A DNA stretch of 32,461 bases from Promethearchaeota archaeon (GTDB lineage: Archaea; Asgardarchaeota; Lokiarchaeia; Sigynarchaeales; SOKP01). A program made the position numbers and the translations under genes. Below, piece by piece: positions 8,636-17,841 of this stretch. The stretch covers positions 1-32,461 of the forward strand of contig JAEOTV010000151.1 of the NCBI GenBank assembly GCA_016839635.1. The letters are read 5' to 3'. Under the pieces are notes generated by a model. That model was not told the origin of the DNA, did no database searches, and was given only the letters and a program-made list of their open reading frames with translations. How positions within the stretch are numbered: position 1 is the stretch's first letter; the number at the start of each line of letters is the position of its first letter.

Positions 8636-8640
8636 TCACC
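8636..8640 (-). promoter_or_regulatory. GGTGA Shine-Dalgarno-like element before the ATC-initiated frame
   Basis: On the reverse strand GGTGA is followed by six bases and then ATC at 8629. It is a good match to the 16S anti-Shine-Dalgarno and supports translation starting near 8629 despite the lack of ATG, GTG or TTG. Confidence 0.4.
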
Positions 8641-8699
8641 ACTTAAAATATAGAAAATTAATAATTAGAATGTCTTATTTCTAATTAATTTTATGAATT

Positions 8700-10931
8700 T
8701 TAAACAAACAATCTGTCTTCTTTAGATTCTTCAATCCTTCTGCTTTTTAACCTATCACCAAATTTAATATACCATTCAAGTATTTCAGTTGTTAGTGTAG
8801 GGTTAACTATCTTTCTCGCTTCTTTAAAATGCTCTAATGATACTTTTCGTGCTCTTATATTCTCTCTCAAAGCAATCATAGCCGCTTCACGACACCATGT
8901 CTCGATATCTGCTCCAGAAAAACCTTCAATCATAGTATTTAAATTCTCCAATGCTATATTACTTGCTAAAGGCATTTCTTTAGTAAAAATTTTTAAAATT
9001 TCAAACCTTCCCTTTTCATCTGGTTGAGGAACTAGCAATATTCGATCAATCCTCCCAGGCCTTATTAATGCTGGATCTAAGATATCAGGACGATTTGTGG
9101 CCGCAACCACTACAATATCTTTCATAACTTCTAGCCCATCTAATTCCGTTAAAAATTGAGATAACACTTTCTCGGTTACCCCAGAGTCTGATGTATGTCT
9201 ACCTCTACTTGGTGCTATTGAATCAAATTCATCAAAAAAGATAATACAAGGGGATGCCATTTTAGCTTTGCGGAAAATTTCTCTAATTGCTTTCTCAGAT
9301 TCTCCTACCCATTTAGATAAGAGTTCTGGACCTTTTATAGATATAAAATTTGCTTTACTTTCAGTTGCTACAGCTCTCGCCAATAAAGTTTTACCACATC
9401 CAGGTGGACCATAAAGTAAGATTCCTTTTGGTGGTGATATTCCCATACGAGTAAATAAAGTAGGATTTGATATTGGCCATTCGACAGCTTCAATTAATTG
9501 TTGCTTTAAATCATCCAAACCACCTACGTGATCCCAGGGTACATTTGGAACCTCTACAAATACTTCTCTTATTCCAGAAGGTAATATTTCTTTTAAGGCA
9601 TCTTCAAAATCCTCTTGAGTAACTTCGATTTGTTCTAGTAATTCGGGATCAATTATCTCTGATTCTAAGTCAATTTTAGGTAAATATCTCCTTAAAGCCG
9701 ACATAGCAGCTTCTCGACAAACTGCTGAAATATCCGCTCCTACAAATCCATGGGTTATCTGGGAAAATTCTTTTAATGAGATCTTCTTATCAAGAGGCAT
9801 ATTTCGCGTATGTATTTGAAATACTTCTCTCCTACCTTTTTCATTAGGAACTTTTATCTCAATTTCACGATCAAATCTCCCTGGACGTCTTAATGCGGCA
9901 TCCAGACTATTTGGTCTATTAGTCGCACCTATTACTATTACTTTTCCCCTACCATGCAACCCATCCATTAATGCTAACAACTGGGCAACAACTCTACGTT
10001 CTACTTCTCCTGTAACAGTTTCTCTCTTGGGGGCAATAGCATCAATTTCATCTATAAAAATAATAGCAGGGCTCTTTTCTTCTGCTTCAATAAATATTTT
10101 TCTCAATTTCTTTTCAGATTCACCATAAAATTTACTCATAATTTCTGGACCATTTATCGAGATGAAATACGCCTCACTTTCATTAGCTACAGCCCTAGCT
10201 AATAATGTTTTTCCACAACCAGGTGGTCCCCTTAGAAGTACTCCTTTTGGTGGATCAATTCCTAAACGCTTGAACAATGAAGGATGCCTTAGAGGTAATT
10301 CTACCATTTCTCTCACTCTTTGTATTTCTCTGTCTAATCCACCGACATCTTCATACGTTATATAATTAAGACCCCTTTCTTCCTCTTCAATAATTCTATC
10401 GCTTAAATTAAGTATTGTTTCTTGCTTAATAATACATACTCCTTTAGGTCTCATACTTATAACCTTAAAAGTGATCTCTCGGCTAATTCCAATAGAAATA
10501 AAAATGTAATCATCCATTGTAATGGGATAATTATTTAATTTCCTTTTTACAAAACTTTCAAGTCGAGGATCGATTTTTATTGAAAAGTTTGAAGGAGCTA
10601 AAACAACATGTTGGGCAATCTCAGCTTTCACTTTTCGTATTTCAATGGTATCATCGATTCTAGAACCTGTGTTTTTTTGAAGTCTAGAATCAACACGCAC
10701 AATTCCTAATCCATTATCTTGAGGATAACTTGGCCATGCGATTCCCGCACTTTCTTTTTTACCATTAACAGATATGACATCACCAGTTTGAATATTAAGC
10801 TTTTCCATTGTTTTTGGATCAATTCTTATAATATTGCGGCCAATATCCCTTTTTTTAGCCTTTTGAACACGTAAGGTTACACTAGGCGTTTCATCATCTT
10901 TCTCCTTACTATTATTCCCTTTCGATGACAT
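8700..10931 (-). CDS. Cdc48/VAT-type double AAA+ ATPase
   Basis: A 743-residue protein with the full archaeal Cdc48/p97 layout. The N-terminal double-psi barrel and CDC48 domain 2 (about 17-180) precede two AAA+ modules. Module D1 has Walker A GPPGCGKT (235-242) and Walker B IIFIDEID (290-297). Module D2 has Walker A at 508-515 and Walker B IIFFDEFD (563-570). Both modules show the GATNRP/AATNRP sensor and the RRPGRFDR/IRPGRIDR arginine-finger regions. The family forms homohexamers that unfold proteins using ATP, in archaea partly to feed the 20S proteasome. The last three residues are LFV, close to the C-terminal hydrophobic-Tyr-X motif that docks on the proteasome. It follows FEN1 on the same strand. 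A candidate TATA element is about 37 bases upstream. Confidence 0.95.
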   Translation of the reverse strand: MSSKGNNSKEKDDETPSVTLRVQKAKKRDIGRNIIRIDPKTMEKLNIQTGDVISVNGKKESAGIAWPSYPQDNGLGIVRVDSRLQKNTGSRIDDTIEIRKVKAEIAQHVVLAPSNFSIKIDPRLESFVKRKLNNYPITMDDYIFISIGISREITFKVISMRPKGVCIIKQETILNLSDRIIEEEERGLNYITYEDVGGLDREIQRVREMVELPLRHPSLFKRLGIDPPKGVLLRGPPGCGKTLLARAVANESEAYFISINGPEIMSKFYGESEKKLRKIFIEAEEKSPAIIFIDEIDAIAPKRETVTGEVERRVVAQLLALMDGLHGRGKVIVIGATNRPNSLDAALRRPGRFDREIEIKVPNEKGRREVFQIHTRNMPLDKKISLKEFSQITHGFVGADISAVCREAAMSALRRYLPKIDLESEIIDPELLEQIEVTQEDFEDALKEILPSGIREVFVEVPNVPWDHVGGLDDLKQQLIEAVEWPISNPTLFTRMGISPPKGILLYGPPGCGKTLLARAVATESKANFISIKGPELLSKWVGESEKAIREIFRKAKMASPCIIFFDEFDSIAPSRGRHTSDSGVTEKVLSQFLTELDGLEVMKDIVVVAATNRPDILDPALIRPGRIDRILLVPQPDEKGRFEILKIFTKEMPLASNIALENLNTMIEGFSGADIETWCREAAMIALRENIRARKVSLEHFKEARKIVNPTLTTEILEWYIKFGDRLKSRRIEESKEDRLFV

Positions 10932-10963
10932 AATATTTTGACTTTTTCATAATTTTATTATTC

Positions 10964-10973
10964 TAATATATAG
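10964..10973 (-). promoter_or_regulatory. candidate TATA box for cdc48
   Basis: On the reverse strand this reads CTATATATTA, centred about 37 bases before the ATG at 10931. A start of transcription 25-27 bases downstream would leave a leader of about ten bases. Support is positional only. Confidence 0.35.
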
Positions 10974-11030
10974 AAATATTGATTTCGTAAAAATTTTTCT
11001 TTTTTTTGATCAAGTTTTTTCTTTAAATTT

Positions 11031-12077
11031 TTAAAAATAATCATCCAATGAGACTTGAACTTTTGAAGAATCTAATTTTCTCAACCTTTCTAAAGCATTC
11101 TCAACTCTTTGCTGTGAAAAATTATGTTGCTCAATTAATAATTCTTCAAGTTTATCAAAGTCGATTTTTTTAGGTTTTGGTATCTTATATTCCTTTTTAA
11201 CATCTGGATTTAAAAATATATCCTTAATTTGGGTAACTAGATCTAAGTTAATTATGATCTCTTTTCCCCCTATTTTTACTTGATTTTTCAATATATTTTC
11301 TATTGTATCATATTTTCGAATCAATTCTAATGCGGTTTTCTGACCTATCCCTTTAATACCTTGAAAAAAATCAGTCCCAATCATTATCCCCATCTCAATA
11401 AGTTGCTCCCGAGTTATTCCTAGATTATTTAAGAATTTATTTAATGACACAAATTCTATATCTAATGTCACAGTTGTATCTCTTAGCTTCCGACTTCGAC
11501 TTATGGCAAAATTTCTTATCAATCTTTTTCCTCCAAATAATAAAGTGTCATAATCTTGAGAAGCACATGCCCATGCATCTCCTTTCTCAACCAAAAATGC
11601 TGATTGGGCTTCTCCTTCAGAGTTAGCTTGAATTATCGGCATTCCCATAAACTCAATCAATTTTTTACTTTCTTCAATCATTCCTGCATCTAGAGTAGAT
11701 GTAAGTTGAGCAAACTTTTTAGCTTGTTGAAAATCCTCATTGTCTTGGGCCTTAATCATTTTCTCCCTAGCTTCATCTTTTATTTTTTTCCTTTCCGTTA
11801 TTGTACCCAGTTTCAATTCAGAGGGAGTACCATCAAAAACATAAATTGGTTTGATATTGTGTTCTAAAAAATTGATTGATCTATAAAAAAGTCCAGATAG
11901 ATGTGATGTTACATTTCCCTGATAATCCTTCAAAGGAGTTCCATCTCTCTGTCTTATTATTGCTAAAAATTGATATATTGTGTTAAATGCGTCAATGGCA
12001 ATACTTTTTTTAAAGAGATTTTCAAATGTGATAGTTCTTTTGACTTCGTTTACTAGTTCATTTATTTTTACGCCCAT
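11031..12077 (-). CDS. fen: flap endonuclease 1
   Basis: Structure-specific 5' nuclease that removes flaps during Okazaki-fragment maturation and long-patch repair. Length (348) is typical for archaeal FEN1. The XPG N-region holds D29 (AIDAFNT) and D82 (YVFDGTP). The I-region holds the acidic cluster E154 and E156 (NSEGEAQ) and D175 and D177 (SQDYDTL). D236 (GTDFFQGIKGIG) completes the metal site and leads into the helix-hairpin-helix element. The protein ends in QVSLDDYF (341-348), a textbook PCNA-interacting box at the extreme C-terminus. It lies between nob1 and cdc48 on the minus strand, about 70 bases after nob1. No Shine-Dalgarno sequence precedes the ATG, so it may be leaderless or weakly led. 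Confidence 0.95.
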   Translation of the reverse strand: MGVKINELVNEVKRTITFENLFKKSIAIDAFNTIYQFLAIIRQRDGTPLKDYQGNVTSHLSGLFYRSINFLEHNIKPIYVFDGTPSELKLGTITERKKIKDEAREKMIKAQDNEDFQQAKKFAQLTSTLDAGMIEESKKLIEFMGMPIIQANSEGEAQSAFLVEKGDAWACASQDYDTLLFGGKRLIRNFAISRSRKLRDTTVTLDIEFVSLNKFLNNLGITREQLIEMGIMIGTDFFQGIKGIGQKTALELIRKYDTIENILKNQVKIGGKEIIINLDLVTQIKDIFLNPDVKKEYKIPKPKKIDFDKLEELLIEQHNFSQQRVENALERLRKLDSSKVQVSLDDYF

Positions 12078-12147
12078 TTCTTTACTATTCCCTATTTTCT
12101 ATATCTAATTATGATACAACTTATATAATTACCACTAATATATTATA

Positions 12148-12684
12148 TTATTTCTTTGGTCGTCTTCTTAGTTTTTTTCCACAGATTTCACACTTTTTAT
12201 TCAAATCTTCAGCTCTATGAATTTTTTTGCAAAAGGGGCAATATATTTCCCAGATAATCTTAGATTCAATACCAGCTTTAAATAAAGATGAATAAGGTAT
12301 GTTTAGCTCAGAACACACATTTTCAATAGAATAATCATTACTATAGACTCGCAAACCTTCTTCTTGTTTTTCTATTAACTCTAGGCTTATCGCTAAAAGC
12401 CCCTTATCAGCACCTGATAATGCATTAAAATCTCCTGTATCCTTTGATATTTTATTTATCTTAGTGATATATTCTTGTTTAGGAACTATTATTTTTAATT
12501 TTCTGCTTTCAATTGCAGCGTTGATTTTATTTAAAATATTTCTATTTTTTTCTTTATATCTATTATCACTTATTTCCTCAATTATAGAAGATGTTGTGTA
12601 AATAAATCCTTCGATTACATTAAAATCAATTCCAGTTAAGAATATATTAGTATCAAAAATATAAATCGAAGCTTTTTCTCTCAT
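12148..12684 (-). CDS. nob1: Nob1-like rRNA endonuclease (PIN domain plus zinc ribbon)
   Basis: The 178 residues hold an N-terminal PIN nuclease domain followed by a zinc ribbon, the arrangement of archaeal Nob1. Nob1 makes the final cut at the 3' end of 16S rRNA in small-subunit maturation. Candidate metal-binding acids are D11 (FDTN), E37/E38 (IIEEIS), D93 (SGADK) and D117 (SNDYS). The ribbon has CPFC (149-152) and CEIC (165-168), and the tail is very basic (KKLRRRPKK). It sits 57 bases after NAD kinase in a minus-strand run with aIF5A and FEN1. Other PIN proteins of toxin type lack the ribbon, so Nob1 is the best reading. Confidence 0.88.
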   Translation of the reverse strand: MREKASIYIFDTNIFLTGIDFNVIEGFIYTTSSIIEEISDNRYKEKNRNILNKINAAIESRKLKIIVPKQEYITKINKISKDTGDFNALSGADKGLLAISLELIEKQEEGLRVYSNDYSIENVCSELNIPYSSLFKAGIESKIIWEIYCPFCKKIHRAEDLNKKCEICGKKLRRRPKK

Positions 12685-12741
12685 ATCTCTTTTCTTCGGT
12701 TAAGTAGTATCATATCTTTTTAACTCTTTTTTCTTTAAATA

Positions 12742-13641
12742 TTATACTTCAGGAGAATCATCAAGAGGCACTCTTCTCACTGTACCAATAATTTTCTTTC
12801 TCAATCGAGTATAATAACTTCCAGTAAACCGAATAAATTTATTATGAGAATTTCCTTTACGAATTCTGATTTTAGTATTAGGGGCAATTTTCCTAATGAT
12901 CTGTTGACCATCTATTACAATTTTTGCATCTAAGCGTGGCCTTAATAGCTGAATCTCAATTTCAGAATCAATAGGTACTACTATTGGTTTCAAACCAGAT
13001 CCTGCAAAACTGTTTAGTGGAGTTATTTGCATAGATTCCATATTAGGATTTATAATTGCTCCACCTGCACTTAAATTGTAAGCAGTAGATCCCGTAGGTG
13101 TTGAAACTATCACTCCATCTAAATAACTCCGATTTAAAAATACTCCATCAATTCTAATTGATACTTGCAAGACTTTTGAACTTTTAGTAGATACGATTAA
13201 TACTTCATTTAATGCATTACTCAGTTTAATTTCTCCAGATTTCTTGGCAATATAGGCGGTAATTTTAGAGCAAGTTTCCAATACAAACTCACCATTCAGA
13301 ATCCTTGTTAAATCTTTAAATATTGTCCTTTCGTTTGATTCATCTAGAAATCCAATAGAGCCTACATTTACTCCTAAAATAGGAGGAGGGTTTTGTTGAG
13401 ATAAGGAACTAGCAACTCTTAAAATTGAACCATCCCCTCCAACAATTATAATGAATTTAATGTTCTCAGAATTCATTTCCCCTAAATCCATACTATTGTG
13501 GGGAAATATTTTAGGAGCTATTCTTGTTTCCAGATAAACGATTTCACCTTTTTGAACTAAGTATTCAAAAAGCCTTCTTGATAGTTTAATTGCTCTTTCT
13601 GAATCCAATCTACAAGCTAAAGCTATTGCTTTTTTCTCCAT
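12742..13641 (-). CDS. nadK: NAD kinase
   Basis: Phosphorylates NAD+ to NADP+ using ATP or polyphosphate. The 299-residue sequence has the defining GGDG motif (68-71, with the catalytic Asp70). It also has the NE pair (145-146) and the DGVIVSTPTGSTAY stretch (175-188) that binds NAD. The C-terminal half forms the expected beta-rich domain with VVPIDSEIEIQ. It is placed between aIF5A and nob1 on the minus strand. The upstream AGGGTT just before the ATG could act weakly as a ribosome-binding site. The other NAD-related gene in the window, nadC, is 17 kb away and not linked. Confidence 0.93.
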   Translation of the reverse strand: MEKKAIALACRLDSERAIKLSRRLFEYLVQKGEIVYLETRIAPKIFPHNSMDLGEMNSENIKFIIIVGGDGSILRVASSLSQQNPPPILGVNVGSIGFLDESNERTIFKDLTRILNGEFVLETCSKITAYIAKKSGEIKLSNALNEVLIVSTKSSKVLQVSIRIDGVFLNRSYLDGVIVSTPTGSTAYNLSAGGAIINPNMESMQITPLNSFAGSGLKPIVVPIDSEIEIQLLRPRLDAKIVIDGQQIIRKIAPNTKIRIRKGNSHNKFIRFTGSYYTRLRKKIIGTVRRVPLDDSPEV

Positions 13642-13738
13642 AACCCTAGGATTTTCTAGTAAGACTTATAATTTAATCTTGATATGATGTAAAAAAATAA
13701 TGGATAATTAAATTGATTCTTTATCTGAATTAAGTATA

Positions 13739-14173
13739 TTAACTACTGAAAACTCTATTTATGAGTGTTTTCCCTGCCATTTGCCAATATTCTACTTGAG
13801 TTGTTGAAATCATATTAGGATCAGTTTGAATATCCTTTAATTTTTTTTTCAATTCCTCATCTTGAGGCCAATCTACATCCAATGATTCATATGACTCTAA
13901 ATCCATAATATTGATTGAGCTTTCTTCAATAAAGTTTATTTGAGCATTACCTTTCATGATCTCTGGAATATCGACCATATGTCCTGAGGGTATCGTCAAT
14001 GATCGTTTATTGTTATCAAACATACCAACACACACAACTCTCACTTTGGCATGACCATGTTTTCCACTTTTAGATCGTTCCGTACTTTTTATAATGCATG
14101 GTTCTTCATCAACCATGATATATTGTCCAGTCTTTAATTTCTGTATCTCTGTTCTTCTAATAGACAATTGCAT
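13739..14173 (-). CDS. translation initiation factor aIF5A
   Basis: Archaeal homologue of eIF5A, which binds the ribosomal E site and relieves stalling at difficult peptide bonds. The hypusination loop SGKHGHAK is present, with Lys38 as the residue modified by deoxyhypusine synthase. The N-terminal SH3-like barrel (about 1-70) and the C-terminal OB fold follow. At 144 residues it is slightly longer than most archaeal forms (about 130), with a short extra tail containing VEYWQMAGK. AGGTG occurs just before the ATG, a clear Shine-Dalgarno element with only three bases of spacing. It diverges from SRP54 across 146 bases. No deoxyhypusine synthase gene is in the window. Confidence 0.94.
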   Translation of the reverse strand: MQLSIRRTEIQKLKTGQYIMVDEEPCIIKSTERSKSGKHGHAKVRVVCVGMFDNNKRSLTIPSGHMVDIPEIMKGNAQINFIEESSINIMDLESYESLDVDWPQDEELKKKLKDIQTDPNMISTTQVEYWQMAGKTLINRVFSS

Positions 14174-14319
14174 TTACACCTTAGTTTTATATTTCTATCC
14201 AAATATTTTTAATTTTGACATTTCTTTTAATTTATGATCTATTATATTTTTTCAAAAAAAAATATTAGTTTTTACCCACTATTTCAAATAGTTCAAAAAA
14301 AAAAAATTACTGTGATATA

Positions 14320-15693
14320 ATGGTTTTAGAAAAACTAGGAAGGTCATTGGATGGCGCAATTAGAAGGATTAGACGTCTTCCATCAGTAGATAAAGATGCA
14401 ATCGATGCTCTTATCCAAGAATTACAAAGAGCTTTGCTCGGTTCTGATGTAAAAGTTGAACTAGTGTTTGAAATGACTGAAAATATCAGAAAAGAGGCAA
14501 TGAATACAAAACTTCAGAAAGCACGAAGGAAAGATTTTGTGATAAAATTAGTACACGATGAACTGATAAAATTACTTGGAGGAAAACCAGCACCAATAAG
14601 AATAAAACCAGGGAAAAAAAATGTAATTTTACTTGTAGGCATCCAAGGTTCAGGTAAAACTACAACAATAGCAAAATTATCAAAATATTATAAAAGTAAA
14701 GGGTATAAAATCGCTGCTTTAACAACCGATACTTGGCGACCTGGAGCCTATGAGCAATTGGAACAATTGTCAGAGCAAGTAGGTGTCAAGTGTTATGGAA
14801 ATCCGAATGAAAAAAATGCAATTAAAATAGCAATTCAAGAAACTAAAAAGGCAATGAATGATGGAAATGATATTATAATTGTTGATACAGCTGGAAGGCA
14901 TAAAGAAGAAAAAGAATTAATGAAAGAAATGGCTATTCTGGAACAAAAACTAAAGCCAAATGAAATAATTTTAGTAATAGATGGTACTCTTGGTCAACAG
15001 GCATTTAATCAAGCTGAAGCATTTGCTCAAACCACGAATTTAGGTTCAATTATAGTCACAAAATTAGATGGGTCAGCGAAAGGAGGTGGTGCTTTATCTG
15101 CTTGTGCAGCTTCTAATGTGGGTATTAGATTTATAGGTGTTGGTGAGAAAATTGATGACTTTGAAGAATTTGAATCCTCGAAATTCGTAGGTACATTACT
15201 TGGAGTTCCTGATATTGAATCCTTAGTTCAAAAAGTACAGGAAGCTGAAGTAGATATCGAACCAGAGATGATTAAAAGAATGATGCATGGGAAATTTACT
15301 CTGGATGATTTATATCTACAATTGAAGAGTATTAAAAAAGTGGGAAAATTTAAGCAGATTTTATCCATGATGGGTGGCGGAAATATCCCAGATGCATTAA
15401 AGGAGGATGCTGAAGCTAATCTAGCAAAATGGGAAGTTGTTCTTAGTTCTATGACACAGCAAGAAAAAGATAATCCAAAAATCATTAAAAAGACTCGAAA
15501 AAGACGAATTGCAATTGGAAGTGGTACTCAATATTCTGTTATAAATAAAATGCTGGACCAATACTCCCAAATGCGTAAGTTCATGAAACGATTTCTTCAA
15601 ATGCAGAAAAAGGGTAAGGGAATGCCTGGGATGCCCGGACTTCCTGGTGGAAAAGCTGCAGCTGACTTTATGAAAAAATTAGGTAAATTTTAA
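14320..15693 (+). CDS. srp54: signal recognition particle protein SRP54
   Basis: GTPase that binds signal sequences on the ribosome and delivers the complex to the membrane receptor FtsY, together with 7S RNA and SRP19. The 457 residues show the N domain (about 1-95), then the G domain with GIQGSGKT (107-114), DTAGRH (189-194) and TKLD (247-250). The methionine-rich M domain follows from about residue 300, with the RNA-binding RKRRIAIGSGT. The tail is rich in Met, Gly and Pro, as usual. GTGA lies eight bases before the ATG. It leads a plus-strand run: the TrmY-like gene begins six bases after its stop. Neither SRP19 nor FtsY is adjacent. Confidence 0.96.
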   Translation: MVLEKLGRSLDGAIRRIRRLPSVDKDAIDALIQELQRALLGSDVKVELVFEMTENIRKEAMNTKLQKARRKDFVIKLVHDELIKLLGGKPAPIRIKPGKKNVILLVGIQGSGKTTTIAKLSKYYKSKGYKIAALTTDTWRPGAYEQLEQLSEQVGVKCYGNPNEKNAIKIAIQETKKAMNDGNDIIIVDTAGRHKEEKELMKEMAILEQKLKPNEIILVIDGTLGQQAFNQAEAFAQTTNLGSIIVTKLDGSAKGGGALSACAASNVGIRFIGVGEKIDDFEEFESSKFVGTLLGVPDIESLVQKVQEAEVDIEPEMIKRMMHGKFTLDDLYLQLKSIKKVGKFKQILSMMGGGNIPDALKEDAEANLAKWEVVLSSMTQQEKDNPKIIKKTRKRRIAIGSGTQYSVINKMLDQYSQMRKFMKRFLQMQKKGKGMPGMPGLPGGKAAADFMKKLGKF

Positions 15694-15699
15694 ATTCAT

Positions 15700-16371
15700 T
15701 TGTTACAACAACTAAAATTGAGTATTTTGGTCAATTTCTTATTATTAATAGAAAAAATCATCAATTACTCCAAGTTTGATATTGATACTGGAAAAATTCC
15801 TCTTAATGTTTATGAGATCTGCTCTTGCATACGAGAAACATTCTGTTTATCTTTTGCTATAAGAAAAAACAATGTTTTATATCTTTATTTTCAGCAAGAG
15901 TATATTTTAATTAAATTTGAAGGACAAACATTACGATATTTAGGTCCTGATGAGAGGTCTCAAGCATTATTATTGAAAAAGGTTTTGAATAAAATATATG
16001 AAAAATTTGATGTAAAGAATAATAAATGGATAAAATCAACTCCAGGAATTTATGGTAAAAAGTTTTCAAATAATTTCAAATTCATTGAATTTTTTACCTC
16101 AATATCATATGGAAAAAACAACCTTATAATAGATGCTTACCAAAATCTGGAAGAAAACACAGATTTATATAATTTAGATAAAAATCTCCACCCAATCAAA
16201 GAATTAGACTTTTATATCATTCCAACTTATAAAGTTCAAAAACAAAATGCGAAAATTATAGAATTGTTCAAAGAATTAAAGACTATTAACATAATTTCAC
16301 TCTCGATGATAAAATCTATCGAAGATAAAATTTTATATATTAATTTTCGAAAAGATTATCAAAGAACATAA
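15700..16371 (+). CDS. trmY: TrmY-like tRNA pseudouridine-54 N1-methyltransferase, divergent
   Basis: TrmY (SPOUT superfamily) methylates N1 of pseudouridine 54 in archaeal tRNAs. Supporting segments are an AIRKNN-VLYLYF stretch (53-64), IKFEG (71-75), GPDERSQALLLKK (82-94) and STPGIY (113-118), which together are characteristic of the DUF358/TrmY family in that order. The C-terminal knot looks eroded. The usual GDHxG segment corresponds to IIPTYKV, and the SLGP..H..HCI segment corresponds to ISLSMIKSIEDKI. The frame has no ATG near its beginning; TTG at 15700 is used here, and TTG at 15718 or 15727 is equally possible. The gap from the SRP54 stop is six bases, implying co-transcription. Catalytic competence is uncertain. 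Confidence 0.72.
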   Translation: MLQQLKLSILVNFLLLIEKIINYSKFDIDTGKIPLNVYEICSCIRETFCLSFAIRKNNVLYLYFQQEYILIKFEGQTLRYLGPDERSQALLLKKVLNKIYEKFDVKNNKWIKSTPGIYGKKFSNNFKFIEFFTSISYGKNNLIIDAYQNLEENTDLYNLDKNLHPIKELDFYIIPTYKVQKQNAKIIELFKELKTINIISLSMIKSIEDKILYINFRKDYQRT

Positions 16372-16387
16372 TAAAAGTTTATACATA

Positions 16388-17782
16388 ATGATTTTAAAAA
16401 ACGCTAAAATTTACTCTGAAGGATTAATACGTAAGGGGAATTTACTTATTAATAATGATATTATAGCTGAAATTACATTCAATCAAATAGATACTCATTT
16501 AAAAAAATTTGTGAAAAAAAATAAAGATGGAAAAGAAGTTGATTGTGAAAATAAACTAATTTTACCTGGCATAATAGATATTCATTCCCATTTGCGAGAT
16601 ATGGGACAATGTGAAAAAGAAACATTCTTAACAGGAACTAAGGCAGCTGCATTTTCAGGAATTACGACAGTTTTCAATATGCCTAATACAATACCTCCTG
16701 CGATTACATCTGATCAAATTAAACTTTGGATGGAAAAAGCCGAAAATAACATTTGTGTGGATGTAGGATTCATTGCAGGCGTTCCTAAAGAATTAAATGA
16801 AGAAGAAATTAAATTTATTATAGATTTAGGAATTATTGGATTTAAAATTTACCCGCTTGATTCTATTAATGATATTGATTGGAAAGATCCAAAAAATCTT
16901 CAAAAACTTCTTAAAATCTCTTCTAAATTCCAAGTTCCAATTTTTATACATGCTTCTTATCCTTTATCTAAAGATCAAAAAGATCTAAAAATACAAGAAT
17001 TTAATTCAGGAAAGAGAAATATACTTGAATATCATAGCAGGTTTGATCCAATTACCGCAGAGGAAAAGTACGTTAATTTAATTATTGAAAATTATAAAGA
17101 ATATATTGATGTTAATAATTTAAATCCCCTCCAATATCCAAAAATTCATTTTTGTCATGTGAGTTGTATTGAAAGTTATTCATTAATTAAAAGAACACAG
17201 ATTTCTAATAAAAACTTCAAAATAAGCTTTGAAGTTACTCCTCATCATCTACTTTTATCATACAACATTAAATTAAGCAATGAGAGTTTTGGTAAGATCT
17301 TACCTCCTTTAAGAGGAGAAGAGCATAATAAATTTTTATTTAATGAATTAATGGAAGGTAATATTAAGTTAATAGGAACTGATCATGCACCACATACATT
17401 AGATGAAAAAGCTCAGAAATTTTTGGAAGCTCCTTCGGGATTCCCGGGTTTTGAAACATATCCATTATTAATGTTGAAGAAAGTATTTAATTTCCAACTA
17501 TCTTTAGCAAGATTCGTTGAAGTAGCTTCAGAAAATCCTGCAAAATTTTTCAACCTAAGAAATAAAGGTTTTGTTAAAGAAGGGTACGATGCTGATTTAA
17601 TTATTGTTGATAAAGTAAATGATTATATGATTGATCCCCAGAATTTTAAAACTAAAGCAAAATTTTCTCCTTTTGAGCACTTTAGTACAAATGTTCAAAT
17701 TTGGAAAGTATTCCTAAGAGGAATTGAAATTAATATTGAAGATTCTAATCCAACCGGAAAAATTATCAAAAAGATGATATAA
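16388..17782 (+). CDS. pyrC: dihydroorotase (amidohydrolase superfamily)
   Basis: Catalyses the reversible cyclisation of carbamoyl-aspartate to dihydroorotate in pyrimidine synthesis. The 464-residue chain has the metal ligands of class I dihydroorotase. These are H66 and H68 (DIHSHLRD), K153 as the carboxylated lysine (GFKIYP), H188 (FIHAS), H257 (CHVSC) and D332 (TDHAPH). FNMPNT (96-101) contributes to substrate binding. Allantoinase is a close relative with the same metal site, but HLRD followed by MPNT fits dihydroorotase better. It lies 16 bases after the TrmY-like gene and 59 bases before the AMMECR1 gene. No other pyrimidine gene is adjacent. Confidence 0.86.
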   Translation: MILKNAKIYSEGLIRKGNLLINNDIIAEITFNQIDTHLKKFVKKNKDGKEVDCENKLILPGIIDIHSHLRDMGQCEKETFLTGTKAAAFSGITTVFNMPNTIPPAITSDQIKLWMEKAENNICVDVGFIAGVPKELNEEEIKFIIDLGIIGFKIYPLDSINDIDWKDPKNLQKLLKISSKFQVPIFIHASYPLSKDQKDLKIQEFNSGKRNILEYHSRFDPITAEEKYVNLIIENYKEYIDVNNLNPLQYPKIHFCHVSCIESYSLIKRTQISNKNFKISFEVTPHHLLLSYNIKLSNESFGKILPPLRGEEHNKFLFNELMEGNIKLIGTDHAPHTLDEKAQKFLEAPSGFPGFETYPLLMLKKVFNFQLSLARFVEVASENPAKFFNLRNKGFVKEGYDADLIIVDKVNDYMIDPQNFKTKAKFSPFEHFSTNVQIWKVFLRGIEINIEDSNPTGKIIKKMI

Positions 17783-17841
17783 AGTATATATGTCTAAACG
17801 TTATAATAATACATAAAATAGTTGATTATTGGGAAATTAAA

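Noticed and set aside
10162..10365. Frame antisense to the Cdc48 D1 Walker A region
   Set aside because: Its sequence is the mirror of conserved Cdc48 codons; a shadow.
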